Shown here: piece by piece, positions 1 to 9,747 of the stretch
Layout of the letters: the number at the start of each line of letters is the position of its first letter
Position numbering within the stretch: the stretch's first letter is position 1
Assembly (NCBI RefSeq): GCF_027594865.1
Contig: NZ_CP089391.1
Location: 3,812,501-3,876,500 of the forward strand
Source: Bradyrhizobium xenonodulans
Lineage (GTDB): Bacteria; Pseudomonadota; Alphaproteobacteria; Rhizobiales; Xanthobacteraceae
Direction: 5' to 3'
Length of the DNA: 64,000 nt
Position numbers and translations under genes: made by a program
Notes under the pieces: generated by a model
What the model saw: the letters and a program-made list of their open reading frames with translations, nothing else
Databases searched by the model: none
What the model was told of the DNA's origin: nothing

Positions 1-529
1 TGTAGTTGAACTCGATGAAGCTCATCTCCTGCTCGCGCTCGAGGCGCAGCCGCACGGAGTCCATGGTCAGCATGCGGTTGACCGAGAAGTGACGACCGAC
101 GTCGCGCAGCATCTCGATCCAGTTCAGCCTGGTCAGCCATTCGGCATTGTCGAGCATGACGGCATCGCTCTTGCCCTCGCCGTAGCGCAGCACCTTTGCG
201 AACACGCCGCGGATCGATTCCTTGTTGGCCTCGATCTCGGCGACGGTGCGCATCGCGCGCGTCTCGTCCTTGCCGGAGGGATCGCCGACCATGGTGGTGC
301 CGCCGCCCATCAGCGTGATCGGCTTGTTGCCGGACTCTTGGAGCCAGTGCAGCATCATCATGGTCAGATAGTTGCCGATATGCAGCGAGCGGGCGGTGCA
401 ATCGTAGCCGACATAGGCGGTCGCCTCGCCCTTGGCGGCGAGTGCGTCCAGCCCCTCGAAATCGGAGCACTGGTGGATGAATCCACGTTCCTGCAGGGTA
501 TTGAGGAAATCCGATTTAAATGCAGTCAT
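1..529 (-). CDS. tyrS: Tyrosyl-tRNA synthetase, N-terminal part (cut by window edge)
   Basis: Reading the minus strand from the ATG at 527-529 gives an open frame of 176 codons that runs off the window. The protein begins [17 protein letters not shown] and contains [19 protein letters not shown], the class I synthetase HIGH-type motif (here HIGN) at about residues 46-49, followed by the [15 protein letters not shown] segment typical of TyrRS. It charges tRNA-Tyr with tyrosine in the cytoplasm. The KMSKS loop and the S4-like C-terminal domain lie outside the window. It is divergent from anmK across about 165 bp. Confidence 0.95.
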   Translation of the reverse strand, partial: MTAFKSDFLNTLQERGFIHQCSDFEGLDALAAKGEATAYVGYDCTARSLHIGNYLTMMMLHWLQESGNKPITLMGGGTTMVGDPSGKDETRAMRTVAEIEANKESIRGVFAKVLRYGEGKSDAVMLDNAEWLTRLNWIEMLRDVGRHFSVNRMLTMDSVRLRLEREQEMSFIEFNY

Positions 530-693
530 CTGTCGGCGTGCCTGACAATTCTTGGTTTACCGTTTTGGGGGCAATTTAAGGGTCTTCCGATGGGAACTCG
601 ATTGCCGCCCGCCACTTTGGCCTGTGGCATTATAAGATGTGTCCCTCTGGCACAAGATCGGCATGCCGGAGCGGGTTTTGAGGACGCTGATCC

Positions 694-1797
694 ATGATGT
701 TGACGGCACTCGGTTTGATGAGCGGCACCTCGCTGGACGGGGTGGATGTCGCGCTGATCGAAACCGACGGAAAGCAGGTGAAGGCGTTCGGGCCGACCGG
801 CTACCGCCCCTATAGCCCGGCCGAGCGCAGTTTGCTGCGCCAGGCGCTGAGCGAGGCCGTGCACCTGCCGCAGCGCGATGCCCGGCCGGGGATCCTGGTC
901 GAGGCCGAACGCGCGGTGACGCAGGCGCATGCCGAGGCGGTCGCCGCCTTCGTCGCCCACAACCGGATGAAGCCGGAGGACATCGACATCGTCGGCTTCC
1001 ACGGCCAGACCGTGCTGCACCGCCCCGAGCGGCGGCTGACGGTCCAGATCGGCGATGCGCCGGCGCTGGCAAAGGCGATCCATATCCCCGTGATGCATGA
1101 TTTCCGCGCCGCCGACGTCGAGGCCGGCGGGCAGGGCGCGCCGTTCGTGCCGGTCTACCACCGGGCGCTTGCCAACTCGCTGGAGCGCGAGGGACCGATC
1201 GTCGTGGTCAATATCGGCGGCGTCTCCAACATCACCTATATCGACGGCAACGACACGCTGATCGCCTGCGATACCGGCCCCGGCAACGCGCTGCTCGACG
1301 ATTTCATGTACCGCACCATGAACCAGGCGTTCGATGCGGAAGGAAAGTTCGCCGCGCTCGGCAAGGCCGACGAGGCCTGGATCGCGCGGGCGCTGGAGCT
1401 GCCGTTCTTCGCAAGCCCACCGCCGAAATCGCTCGACCGCAATGACTTCGCCGCCTTGAGGCTTGGCGATGTCCAGCCGGCCGACGGCGCCGCGACATTG
1501 ACCGCCTTCACCGCGGCCGCGGTCGCCCGCGTCATCCCGCTGCTGCCGCGGCGGCCCCGAAGCTGGATCGTCTGCGGGGGCGGCGCCCGCAACCTCACCA
1601 TGCTGCGGATGCTGCGGGAGCGGGTGGGCTCGGCGACGGTCGAGGCCGCCGAGACGCTCGGCTGGGCCTCCGACGCCATCGAGGCACAGGCCTTCGGCTT
1701 CCTTGCTGCCCGCGGCCTGAAGGGCCTGCCGCTGTCCTATCCGTCCACCACGGGCGTGCCGATGCCGATGACGGGCGGGGTGATGGCGCGGCCCTGA
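694..1797 (+). CDS. anmK: Anhydro-N-acetylmuramic acid kinase
   Basis: A 367-residue protein, the usual family length. The N-terminal phosphate-binding motif GLMSGTSLDGVDVA is at residues 7-20, with VGFHGQTVLH and VVNIGGVSNITYI further on and CGGGARN near the C-terminus. These mark AnmK, which hydrolyses the 1,6-anhydro ring of anhydro-MurNAc and phosphorylates it to MurNAc-6-P in cell-wall recycling. Start: tandem ATGs at 694 and 697 with GAGGA about 10 nt upstream; either may be used. A TATAAG hexamer at 631-636 could be the -10 element, but I see no good -35. Confidence 0.95.
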   Translation: MMLTALGLMSGTSLDGVDVALIETDGKQVKAFGPTGYRPYSPAERSLLRQALSEAVHLPQRDARPGILVEAERAVTQAHAEAVAAFVAHNRMKPEDIDIVGFHGQTVLHRPERRLTVQIGDAPALAKAIHIPVMHDFRAADVEAGGQGAPFVPVYHRALANSLEREGPIVVVNIGGVSNITYIDGNDTLIACDTGPGNALLDDFMYRTMNQAFDAEGKFAALGKADEAWIARALELPFFASPPPKSLDRNDFAALRLGDVQPADGAATLTAFTAAAVARVIPLLPRRPRSWIVCGGGARNLTMLRMLRERVGSATVEAAETLGWASDAIEAQAFGFLAARGLKGLPLSYPSTTGVPMPMTGGVMARP

Positions 1798-1822
1798 CGT
1801 CCAGGCCGGTGAGCAAATGCGG

Positions 1823-1889
1823 TTGATGCAGATGCATCGATCTTGACATGTTCATGCACCTGCATCTATCTTGGATGCAGTTGCATCAA
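1823..1889 (+). promoter_or_regulatory. Promoter framed by TGCATC operator-like repeats, upstream of the GST/SMR pair
   Basis: TTGACA at 1843-1848 and TATCTT at 1867-1872 are 18 bp apart and form a good sigma70-type promoter. TTGATGCA (1823-1830) and TGCATCAA (1882-1889) form a perfect 8-bp inverted repeat around it. Further TGCATC/GATGCA half-sites lie at 1833-1838, 1861-1866 and 1874-1879. The geometry suggests a repressor or activator acting on the downstream genes; no regulator gene is adjacent. Confidence 0.6.
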
Positions 1890-1901
1890 CCCGCCGGGAT
1901 C

Positions 1902-2585
1902 ATGGCCATGACCGCTCCACTCAAACTGATCAGCCACAAGCTTTGCCCCTATGTGCAGCGCGCGGTGATCGCGCTCAAGGAGAAGGGCGTGCCGTTCGAG
2001 CGGGTCGATATCGATCTCGCCAACAAGCCCGACTGGTTCTTGAAACTGTCGCCGCTCGGCAAAGTGCCGGTGCTGGTGGTGACGACTGACAAGGGCGAGG
2101 TCGCGCTGTTCGAGAGCAACGTGATCTGCGAGTACATCGAGGAGACGCAGGGCGGCGCGAGGCTGCATCCGGCGGATGCGCTCGAACGTGCCGAGCACCG
2201 CGCCTGGATGGAGGTCGGCTCGGCGATCCTTGGCGATCTCTGGGGGCTGGAGACCACGACGGATCCGGCAACGTTCGAAAGCAAGCGTCAGGCGCTCGTC
2301 GCGAAATTCGCGCGCGTGGAAGCCGCGCTTGGGGCAGGGCCCTATTTCGCAGGCGAGGCCTTCAGCGTGGTCGACGCGGTGTTCGCGCCGATCTTCCGCT
2401 ATTTCGATCTATTCGACGAACTGACCGAGCACGGCATCTTCCGCGATGTGCCGAAGGCGCGGGCGTGGCGAGCCGAACTTGCAAAACGGCCGAGTGTGCG
2501 CGAAGCGGTCGGCGCGGACTATCCGCAATTGCTGCGTGCCTTCCTCGTCCGCCACGACGCGCATCTGCTCAAGCTTGCGGCCTGA
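1902..2585 (+). CDS. Glutathione S-transferase family protein
   Basis: A 227-residue protein if started at ATG 1902 (another ATG at 1908). Residues 7-80 form a thioredoxin-fold GST domain with LCPYVQRA (Cys15, the omega/beta-like active-site position), followed by the cis-Pro segment GKVPVL and the ESNVICEYIEE glutathione-binding region. The rest is the all-helical C-terminal domain. An upstream ATG at 1848 is open in frame but sits inside the promoter, so I reject it. Such proteins conjugate glutathione or act as thiol transferases; the substrate is unknown. The SMR gene follows 10 nt after its stop, which suggests a conjugation/export pair. Confidence 0.88.
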   Translation: MAMTAPLKLISHKLCPYVQRAVIALKEKGVPFERVDIDLANKPDWFLKLSPLGKVPVLVVTTDKGEVALFESNVICEYIEETQGGARLHPADALERAEHRAWMEVGSAILGDLWGLETTTDPATFESKRQALVAKFARVEAALGAGPYFAGEAFSVVDAVFAPIFRYFDLFDELTEHGIFRDVPKARAWRAELAKRPSVREAVGADYPQLLRAFLVRHDAHLLKLAA

Positions 2586-2595
2586 AGGCACGCCG

Positions 2596-2919
2596 ATGTC
2601 GTCATCCGTGGCCTGGATCATGCTCGTGATCGCCGGCGCGCTCGACGTCGGCTGGGCAATCTCGATGAAATATGCGGAGGGCTACACGCGCGTGGGCTGG
2701 AGCATCGCTTCGCTTGTGCTGCTCGCCGCTTTCGTCTTCCTGCTCGGACGCGCCCTGAAGGTGCTCGAGGTCGGCGTCGCCTATTCGGTGTGGACCGGCA
2801 TTGGGGCTGCCGGCACCTTCATGATGGGCGTGGTGCTGTTCGGCGAGACCTTGAGCGCGATGAAGCTTGCGGGCATCGCGCTCGTCTTGACGGGGATCGT
2901 CGCGCTCAAACTCGCTTAG
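2596..2919 (+). CDS. sugE: SMR family transporter, SugE/Gdx-like, with Asp for the key Glu
   Basis: A 107-residue four-helix membrane protein. The segments WAISMKYAEGYTR and VAYSVWTGIGAAGT match the SugE/Gdx branch of small multidrug resistance proteins, dual-topology dimers that exchange protons for guanidinium or quaternary ammonium cations. The essential first-helix glutamate (Glu13/14 in Gdx/EmrE) is replaced by Asp17 (codon GAC at 2644-2646) in GALDVGWA. It lies 10 nt after the GST gene, so the two are probably co-transcribed. Its stop codon overlaps the stop of the convergent hydrolase gene by 4 nt. Substrate is not predictable. Confidence 0.85.
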   Translation: MSSSVAWIMLVIAGALDVGWAISMKYAEGYTRVGWSIASLVLLAAFVFLLGRALKVLEVGVAYSVWTGIGAAGTFMMGVVLFGETLSAMKLAGIALVLTGIVALKLA

Positions 2920-3563
2920 CGCACGTTGGCCAGACGCATGTCGAGATAGGCCGTAATGGTTTCCATCAGCGGCTCGAGCTTGGCGTCGAAGAAGTGGTTG
3001 GCGCCGGGGATGACCTGCTGGTCGATCACGATGCCCTTCTGCGTCTTCAGCTTCTCGACCAGCGTGTTGACGTCCTTCGGCGGCACAACCGCGTCCTTCT
3101 CGCCATGCACGATCAGGCCCGACGAGGGGCAGGGCGCGAGGAACGAGAAGTCGTAGAGGTTGGCGGGCGGTGCGATCGAGATGAAGCCCTCGACCTCGGG
3201 ACGGCGCATCAAAAGCTGCATGCCGATCCAGGCGCCGAAGGAGAAGCCGGCGACCCAGCAGGCGCGCGCTTCGGGATTGATGGTCTGCGCCCAGTCGAGC
3301 GCTGCCGCCGCATCCGACAATTCGCCGGTGCCGTGGTCGAACGAGCCTTGGCTGCGGCCGACGCCGCGGAAATTGAAGCGCAGCACCGAGAAGCCACGAT
3401 GCGCGAAGGCGTAGTAGCACTGGTACACGATCTGATGATTCATCGTGCCGTGGAACTGCGGATGCGGATGCAGGATCATCGCGATCGGCGCGTTCTTCTG
3501 CTTGGCCGGGTGATAGCGGCCTTCGAGACGGCCGGCGGGGCCAGTGAAAATAACTTCAGGCAT
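2916..3563 (-). CDS. Alpha/beta hydrolase (dienelactone-hydrolase-like, COG2945 type)
   Basis: 215 residues from ATG 3563. HPHPQFHGTM follows the first strands, RFNFRGVGRSQG is the loop typical of this family, GFSFG at residues 106-110 is the nucleophile elbow with Ser108, and PGANHFF supplies the probable catalytic His. It is a soluble serine hydrolase of unknown substrate. An in-frame ATG at 3611 would add 16 residues, but the conserved MPEVIFTGP start is preferred. It converges on the SMR gene. Confidence 0.85.
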   Translation of the reverse strand: MPEVIFTGPAGRLEGRYHPAKQKNAPIAMILHPHPQFHGTMNHQIVYQCYYAFAHRGFSVLRFNFRGVGRSQGSFDHGTGELSDAAAALDWAQTINPEARACWVAGFSFGAWIGMQLLMRRPEVEGFISIAPPANLYDFSFLAPCPSSGLIVHGEKDAVVPPKDVNTLVEKLKTQKGIVIDQQVIPGANHFFDAKLEPLMETITAYLDMRLANVR

Positions 3564-3901
3564 GGATGATCTCTGGATTGATTTGCTGGAGAGCTGGTCC
3601 TTGGCAATCAATCGATTGTGGCCCCATCGGCAGCGATGCCGACGAAAGCGCGAATGAAGGGTGAGAAGGCGTGCGCCTCGCGGTGATGCGCAAACGGCGC
3701 GCGGTGACTTGACGGCCGGGTTCTAACATAAGCAGCGGGGCAAAAAGCAAGCATCTTCGACATCTGCCAATGCGCTCAAGAACTTAGCTGGTCATCCCGG
3801 CGTCACGCTAGCAGAGGCCGGGATCGAGCAAGCTCGCATTTTGGCAGCAACTGATTGGAATCATGATTGTTTATCGCTCGTCGGACGATCCGGTCAGTGA
3901 T
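3564..3901. other. Intergenic stretch with one small inverted repeat
   Basis: About 340 bp between two minus-strand genes. ATCCCGGC at 3794-3801 pairs with GCCGGGAT at 3817-3824 and could form a hairpin downstream of the LytTR gene; there is no T-tract, so it may be a repeat remnant rather than a terminator. The upstream part must hold the promoter of the hydrolase gene, but no clear -35/-10 pair is visible. Nothing else is supported. Confidence 0.4.
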
Positions 3902-4855
3902 TCACGCCGGCGCGTTGCGGTCTCCGAGCGAGGCGACCGCGGGCCGGTAGCGGCGGCTGCCGCCGAGTGTCTTGCCGGTGTCGAATCTGAGCTCGAAGTC
4001 CCCTGACGGTTTGAAGTCCACGCCACTCACCCGGTCGAGATTGGCCAGCCTCGTCCGGTGAACGCGCACGATGGCGAAACGGGCGAGCTCGCTTTCGGTT
4101 GCGGCAAGCGTGCCCCGGATCAGGTGCTGGGTGCCGTCGGCGAGGCTGTATTCGATGTAATTGCCGGCAGAAGTGACCCACAGGATGTCGCGCGGTGCGA
4201 CGCGAACGCGGCTGGTGCCGTCCCGGAGCCAGATCAAATCGGGGGATGGTTGCTCCGGCGGAGCGGCCGGCATCGACAGGGCCGTGCGTGCGGCTTTGCG
4301 CAGCTCGCGACGGCTTTCGATCAGCCAGAGTGTTGCACCAATCAGCAATGCGGTCACCGCATCCTTGCGGAACTCGTACAGGACCGTCGCCTGCGAGAAA
4401 CGGAAGTCGTAGGCGCTTCCCGCGAGCCAGAGCATGAGTTTCCGCAGTCCCACCATGCCGGCGATGTGGAGGGCCGAGAAGCCGAGCAGGGCGGCCACGC
4501 CGAGCCCGATCCGCGCCGTCAGGCCCATCGTCCGGCGCATGCGCTGGACGGACAGCATCAGGATCGGCACCAGCAGCAGGATGACGATGATGCTCGTCAG
4601 CTCCCAGAACAGCCGCCGGCCGATATCGCTGCTGTCGCCGCGCCAGGCTGCGTCCTGCGCGCCGGAGAGCGCATTGACGATGCCGATGGCGAGCGCAACG
4701 GCTGCAAGCGCACAAAACGTCGTCCAGTCGCCGCGATTGATCCCGCCGAGCCAACCGTTCGTCCCTGAAGACGACGCTTCATCCCCTCGCGCCCGGTTCT
4801 GATCCCAAACCGTCTCGACGCGCTCCGTTTCGGGAGCATTTTGGCCGTCAGCCAT
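3902..4855 (-). CDS. Membrane-anchored LytTR-domain transcriptional regulator
   Basis: 317 residues. Hydrophobic helices at about 46-64, 84-102, 116-136 and 166-180 form a membrane module. A C-terminal LytTR DNA-binding domain spans about 207-306 (ILWVTSAGNYIEYSLADG, RVHRTRLANLDRVSGV, GGSRRYRPAV). There is no response-regulator receiver domain, so it is a one-component regulator that would bind DNA from the membrane. It is divergent from the acyltransferase gene with only 57 bp between the starts, making that gene and itself the likely targets. Confidence 0.88.
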   Translation of the reverse strand: MADGQNAPETERVETVWDQNRARGDEASSSGTNGWLGGINRGDWTTFCALAAVALAIGIVNALSGAQDAAWRGDSSDIGRRLFWELTSIIVILLLVPILMLSVQRMRRTMGLTARIGLGVAALLGFSALHIAGMVGLRKLMLWLAGSAYDFRFSQATVLYEFRKDAVTALLIGATLWLIESRRELRKAARTALSMPAAPPEQPSPDLIWLRDGTSRVRVAPRDILWVTSAGNYIEYSLADGTQHLIRGTLAATESELARFAIVRVHRTRLANLDRVSGVDFKPSGDFELRFDTGKTLGGSRRYRPAVASLGDRNAPA

Positions 4856-4912
4856 TGATGTCAGCCCTGGCCCGAAAACCGCTTTTGTCGTCCCGTCAAG
4901 GAGCAGAGAACC

Positions 4913-6121
4913 ATGTCAACACCGCAGCAAGCATCAAGTCCGGAACGACGCATCGATCTGGATTGGGTGCGGATTTTAGCCTTCGGGCTGCTGATCTTCT
5001 ACCACGTCGGTATGCTCTACGTGTCCTGGGGATTTCACATCAAGAGCGAGCACCGGCTGGCCTGGCTCGAGCCAGTGATGCTGGTGCTCAACCCCTGGCG
5101 GCTGTCGCTGCTGTTCCTGGTCTCCGGGGTCGCCAGCCGCTTCATGCTGGGAAAATACCGGCTCGCCGCCTTCGCCCGCGCGCGGTCGGCGCGGCTGCTG
5201 ATCCCGCTGATCTTTGGCATGCTCGTGATCGTGCCGCCGCAGTCGTACCTCCAGATCGTCGAGAGCCTCGGCTATCCCCAAACCTCTCATCTTCAAGGCT
5301 TCGCTGACTTTTACGTCCGGCACTACCTGGCGTTCAGCGCGCAGTTCTGCCCGACCCCCTGCATCGTGCAGCCGACCTGGAACCATCTCTGGTTCGTGGT
5401 CTATCTCTGGGTCTACACCATGGCCCTGGCTGCCGTGCTGTCGCTGTGGCCGGCCGCTGCGGACCGGATCGGTGAAAGGTTGACGCTGGTGCTCGCCGGA
5501 CCATGGCTGCTGGTGTGGCCGTGCCTGCTGTTTGCGGTCTGGCGGCTGTTCCTGTCGCCGATCTTCCCGTCGACGCATGCGCTGTTCGGCGACTGGTACA
5601 ATCACGCGGACTATGCGACCGCGTTCCTGATCGGCTTCCTGCTCGCGCGCCAGGGCGGCATCTGGCGCGACATCGAACGGCAAAGGTGGTTGTCCCTGAT
5701 GCTTGCGGTCGCTTGCTTCACAGCCTTCATCCTCATCTACGCCGGCTTGGTCCCGCGGTCGCCGATGCTGCGATGGTTCGCCGGTGCGGTCTATGGCTGC
5801 TATCAATGGATCGCGATGGTCGCGGTGCTCGGCTTTGCGCGCCGCCATTTGACGGCCGATGGCCCGGTGCGCCGCTATCTGACCGATGCGATCTTTCCCT
5901 ATTACATCGTGCATCAGACCGCGATCATCGTGATCGCGCATGCGCTGCGGGGCAGCGGACTGTCAGCCGGAAGCGAGGCCGCCATCGTAATATCGGGCAC
6001 CGCGCTCACTTGTCTGGTCAGCTACGAGATCGCGCGGCGGATCGCCTGGCTGCGGCCGCTGTTCGGGCTGCGGATGGAGCCCCGTTCATCGGCCGGGATG
6101 GCGCAGCAGCAGCCGGCCTAA
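4913..6121 (+). CDS. Acyltransferase-3/OpgC-like integral membrane acyltransferase
   Basis: 402 residues with about ten hydrophobic helices. The N-terminal RRIDLDWVRILAFGLLIFYH carries the His placed as in acyltransferase-3 enzymes, and a second motif, FPYYIVHQTAIIVIAH, lies near residue 330. Such proteins O-acylate glycans, lipids or periplasmic glucans at the inner membrane. Substrate unknown. The divergent LytTR gene is the likely regulator. ATG 4913 lies about 10 nt after AGGAG. Confidence 0.82.
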   Translation: MSTPQQASSPERRIDLDWVRILAFGLLIFYHVGMLYVSWGFHIKSEHRLAWLEPVMLVLNPWRLSLLFLVSGVASRFMLGKYRLAAFARARSARLLIPLIFGMLVIVPPQSYLQIVESLGYPQTSHLQGFADFYVRHYLAFSAQFCPTPCIVQPTWNHLWFVVYLWVYTMALAAVLSLWPAAADRIGERLTLVLAGPWLLVWPCLLFAVWRLFLSPIFPSTHALFGDWYNHADYATAFLIGFLLARQGGIWRDIERQRWLSLMLAVACFTAFILIYAGLVPRSPMLRWFAGAVYGCYQWIAMVAVLGFARRHLTADGPVRRYLTDAIFPYYIVHQTAIIVIAHALRGSGLSAGSEAAIVISGTALTCLVSYEIARRIAWLRPLFGLRMEPRSSAGMAQQQPA

Positions 6122-6172
6122 CGTGCGGCGGCGCCCGATTGGCGCGATGGCAAAAGGTGCTAAGAGGGCGTC

Positions 6173-7312
6173 ATGCCCGATCGCGTCTATCTCGACTGGA
6201 ATGCGACCACACCGCTGCGCCCTGAGGCGCGCGCGGCGATGCTGGCCGCGTACGAGCTGATCGGCAATCCGTCCTCGGTTCATGCCGAGGGGCGGGAGGC
6301 GCGACGCCTGGTCGAGGACGCCCGCGCCACGCTCGCCGCGGCGGTGGGTGCGCTGCCGCGGAACGTGGTCTTCACCTCGGCTGGAACCGAGGCCAATGCG
6401 TTGGCGCTGTCGCCTGGCCTGAAAGGCCCGTCGGGTGGTCCGGTCCAGCGGCTGCTGGTCTCGGCCGTCGAGCATGCCTCGGTGCTGGCAGGCGGCCGGT
6501 TCCCGGCGGACATGATCGGTCGGGTCCGCGTCACGCGCTCCGGTGTGATCGACCTCGATCATCTCAAGGCTCTGCTCAGCGACGGCCGGCCGGCCCTGGT
6601 CTCCGTCATGGTCGCCAATAACGAGACCGGGGCACTTCAGCCGGTCGCCGAGGCGGCCGGCATTGTTCACGAGGCCGGCGGCCTTCTGCATGTCGACGCG
6701 ATCCAGGCGTTTGGCAAAATTGCGTTCAATATTAACGCGGTAGGCGCGGACCTTGCGACCTTTTCTGGGCACAAGATCGGCGGCCCCAAGGGGATCGGCG
6801 CCCTCGTGGTGGCGGAGGGGATTGCCGGACTGGAGCCGGTGTTGCGGGGTGGCGGGCAGGAGCTGAATCGCCGAGCTGGAACCGAGAATGTCGCCGGCAT
6901 CGCCGGTTTTGGCGCGGCGGTGAGGGTTGCCCTTCAGGCTCTGCCGGAGGATGCGGAGCGGATGGCAACCCTCAGGGATCGCTTGGAAAATGGCATTCGC
7001 GCCATTGCCGGGGCGACCGTCTTTGCAGACGATGTGAGGAGGTTGCCAAATACCACTCTCTTCACGGCGCCTGGTCTGAAGGCCGAGACCGCGGTGATCG
7101 GCTTCGATCTCGAAGGCGTGGCCGTGTCCTCCGGCTCGGCCTGTTCCTCAGGCAAGGTCCAGCCGTCCCATGTGCTGTCGGCGATGGGGTATGATGCCGC
7201 CGTCGCTCAGGGAGCGGTGCGTCTCAGTCTGGGCTGGTCCACGGAACCAGATGATATCAATAGGGCGTTAGAGGCTTGGCGAAAGCTCGGTAATACCCTA
7301 CTTAGAGGCTAA
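6173..7312 (+). CDS. Cysteine desulfurase, NifS/IscS (group I) type
   Basis: 379 residues. This PLP-dependent enzyme removes sulfur from cysteine to supply Fe-S assembly. His101 stacks on PLP, Lys201 in SGHKIGGPKG forms the Schiff base, and Cys324 in SSGSACSSGKVQPSH carries the persulfide; that longer catalytic loop marks group I. RAGTENVAGI is also conserved. Start ATG 6173 has AGAGGG just upstream. It precedes the suf genes but is separated from sufB by 112 bp with palindromes, so it may be a separate transcript. SufS at 11067 is a second, group II desulfurase. Confidence 0.92.
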   Translation: MPDRVYLDWNATTPLRPEARAAMLAAYELIGNPSSVHAEGREARRLVEDARATLAAAVGALPRNVVFTSAGTEANALALSPGLKGPSGGPVQRLLVSAVEHASVLAGGRFPADMIGRVRVTRSGVIDLDHLKALLSDGRPALVSVMVANNETGALQPVAEAAGIVHEAGGLLHVDAIQAFGKIAFNINAVGADLATFSGHKIGGPKGIGALVVAEGIAGLEPVLRGGGQELNRRAGTENVAGIAGFGAAVRVALQALPEDAERMATLRDRLENGIRAIAGATVFADDVRRLPNTTLFTAPGLKAETAVIGFDLEGVAVSSGSACSSGKVQPSHVLSAMGYDAAVAQGAVRLSLGWSTEPDDINRALEAWRKLGNTLLRG

Positions 7313-7321
7313 GCGACGAAA

Positions 7322-7411
7322 CACGGCTTGAACCGTTCTAAGCCGTGCTTTCCGCCAAGAAACATCGTAATACTCGTCCGAGTTTGATCCACCGCGGTCC
7401 TTGAAACCGCG
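7322..7411 (+). promoter_or_regulatory. suf leader with three palindromes
   Basis: CACGGCTT (7322-7329) and AAGCCGTG (7340-7347) form a perfect 8-bp stem around GAACCGTTCT. The centre TTGAACCGTTCTAA resembles the iron-control element bound by Irr in rhizobia (TTAGAA-N3-TTCTAA) minus one A, and the hairpin could also terminate csd. ACTCG-TC-CGAGT (7372-7383) is a second perfect palindrome. CGCGGT (7393-7398) pairs with ACCGCG (7406-7411) just upstream of the sufB Shine-Dalgarno GGAGGA (7415-7420). Iron or Fe-S control is plausible but unproven. Confidence 0.5.
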
Positions 7412-7424
7412 AGCGGAGGATAGA

Positions 7425-8921
<1,497 letters not shown>

Positions 8922-8983
8922 TCGCCGACCCCAGCGGCGCGCCTCGCGCGCTCAAACATCAATTGAATAAACTGGATACCAAG

Positions 8984-9736
8984 ATGGCTTTGCTTGAAGT
9001 GAAAGACCTGAAGGTTCGTGTCGAGGAACGTGAGATCCTCCATGGGCTGACGATGACCGTGAACGAGGGCGAGATTCACGCCATCATGGGGCCGAACGGC
9101 TCCGGCAAGTCGACGCTGTCGCACGTCATCGCCGGCAAGCCCGGCTATGAAGTCACCGACGGCCAGATCCTGTTCAAGGGCGAGGACCTCCTGGAGATGG
9201 CGCCCGAGGAGCGCGCCGCCAAGGGCGTGTTCCTGGCGTTCCAGTATCCGGTCGAGATTCCCGGCGTCACCACCATGAACTTCCTCCGCACCGCGCTGAA
9301 CGCCCAGCGCAAGGCGCGCGGCGAGACCGAGTTGATGGTGCCGGAGTTCCTGAAGAAGGTCCGCGAGGTCTCGAAGTCGCTGAACATCCCGCAGGACATG
9401 CTCAAGCGCGGTGTCAATGTCGGTTTCTCCGGCGGCGAGAAGAAGCGTAACGAGGTGCTGCAGATGGCGCTGTTCGAGCCGAGCCTGTGCATCCTCGACG
9501 AGATGGATTCCGGCCTCGACATCGACGCGCTGCGCATCGCGGCCGACGGCGTCAACGCGCTGCATTCGCCCAAGCGCGCGATGGTCGTCATCACCCATTA
9601 TCAGCGGCTGCTCAACTACATCGTGCCCGACATCGTGCACGTGATGTCGAAGGGCCGTGTCGTGAAGAGCGGCGGCAAGGAGCTGGCGCTGGAGCTGGAA
9701 GCGTCCGGCTACGCCCAGTTCGAGGACGCCGCGTAA
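8984..9736 (+). CDS. sufC: Fe-S assembly ATPase SufC
   Basis: 250 residues. An ABC-type ATPase with Walker A GPNGSGKS at residues 36-43, signature FSGGEKKRNE at 148-157 and Walker B LCILDE at 168-173, followed by the SufC-typical MDSGLDID. It powers conformational change in SufBC2D in the cytoplasm and has no membrane partner. It starts 62 nt after sufB and sufD starts 11 nt after its stop. Confidence 0.97.
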   Translation: MALLEVKDLKVRVEEREILHGLTMTVNEGEIHAIMGPNGSGKSTLSHVIAGKPGYEVTDGQILFKGEDLLEMAPEERAAKGVFLAFQYPVEIPGVTTMNFLRTALNAQRKARGETELMVPEFLKKVREVSKSLNIPQDMLKRGVNVGFSGGEKKRNEVLQMALFEPSLCILDEMDSGLDIDALRIAADGVNALHSPKRAMVVITHYQRLLNYIVPDIVHVMSKGRVVKSGGKELALELEASGYAQFEDAA

Positions 9737-9747
9737 GGAATTTTGCG

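Noticed and set aside
89..697. Plus-strand open frame across tyrS
   Set aside because: It is the antisense of tyrS; its codon pattern is that of a shadow frame, while the minus strand has the HIGN motif and conserved TyrRS text.
1848..1901. Upstream start for the GST gene at 1848
   Set aside because: The 54 extra bases contain the probable -10 element and operator half-sites, and the added residues are not GST-like.
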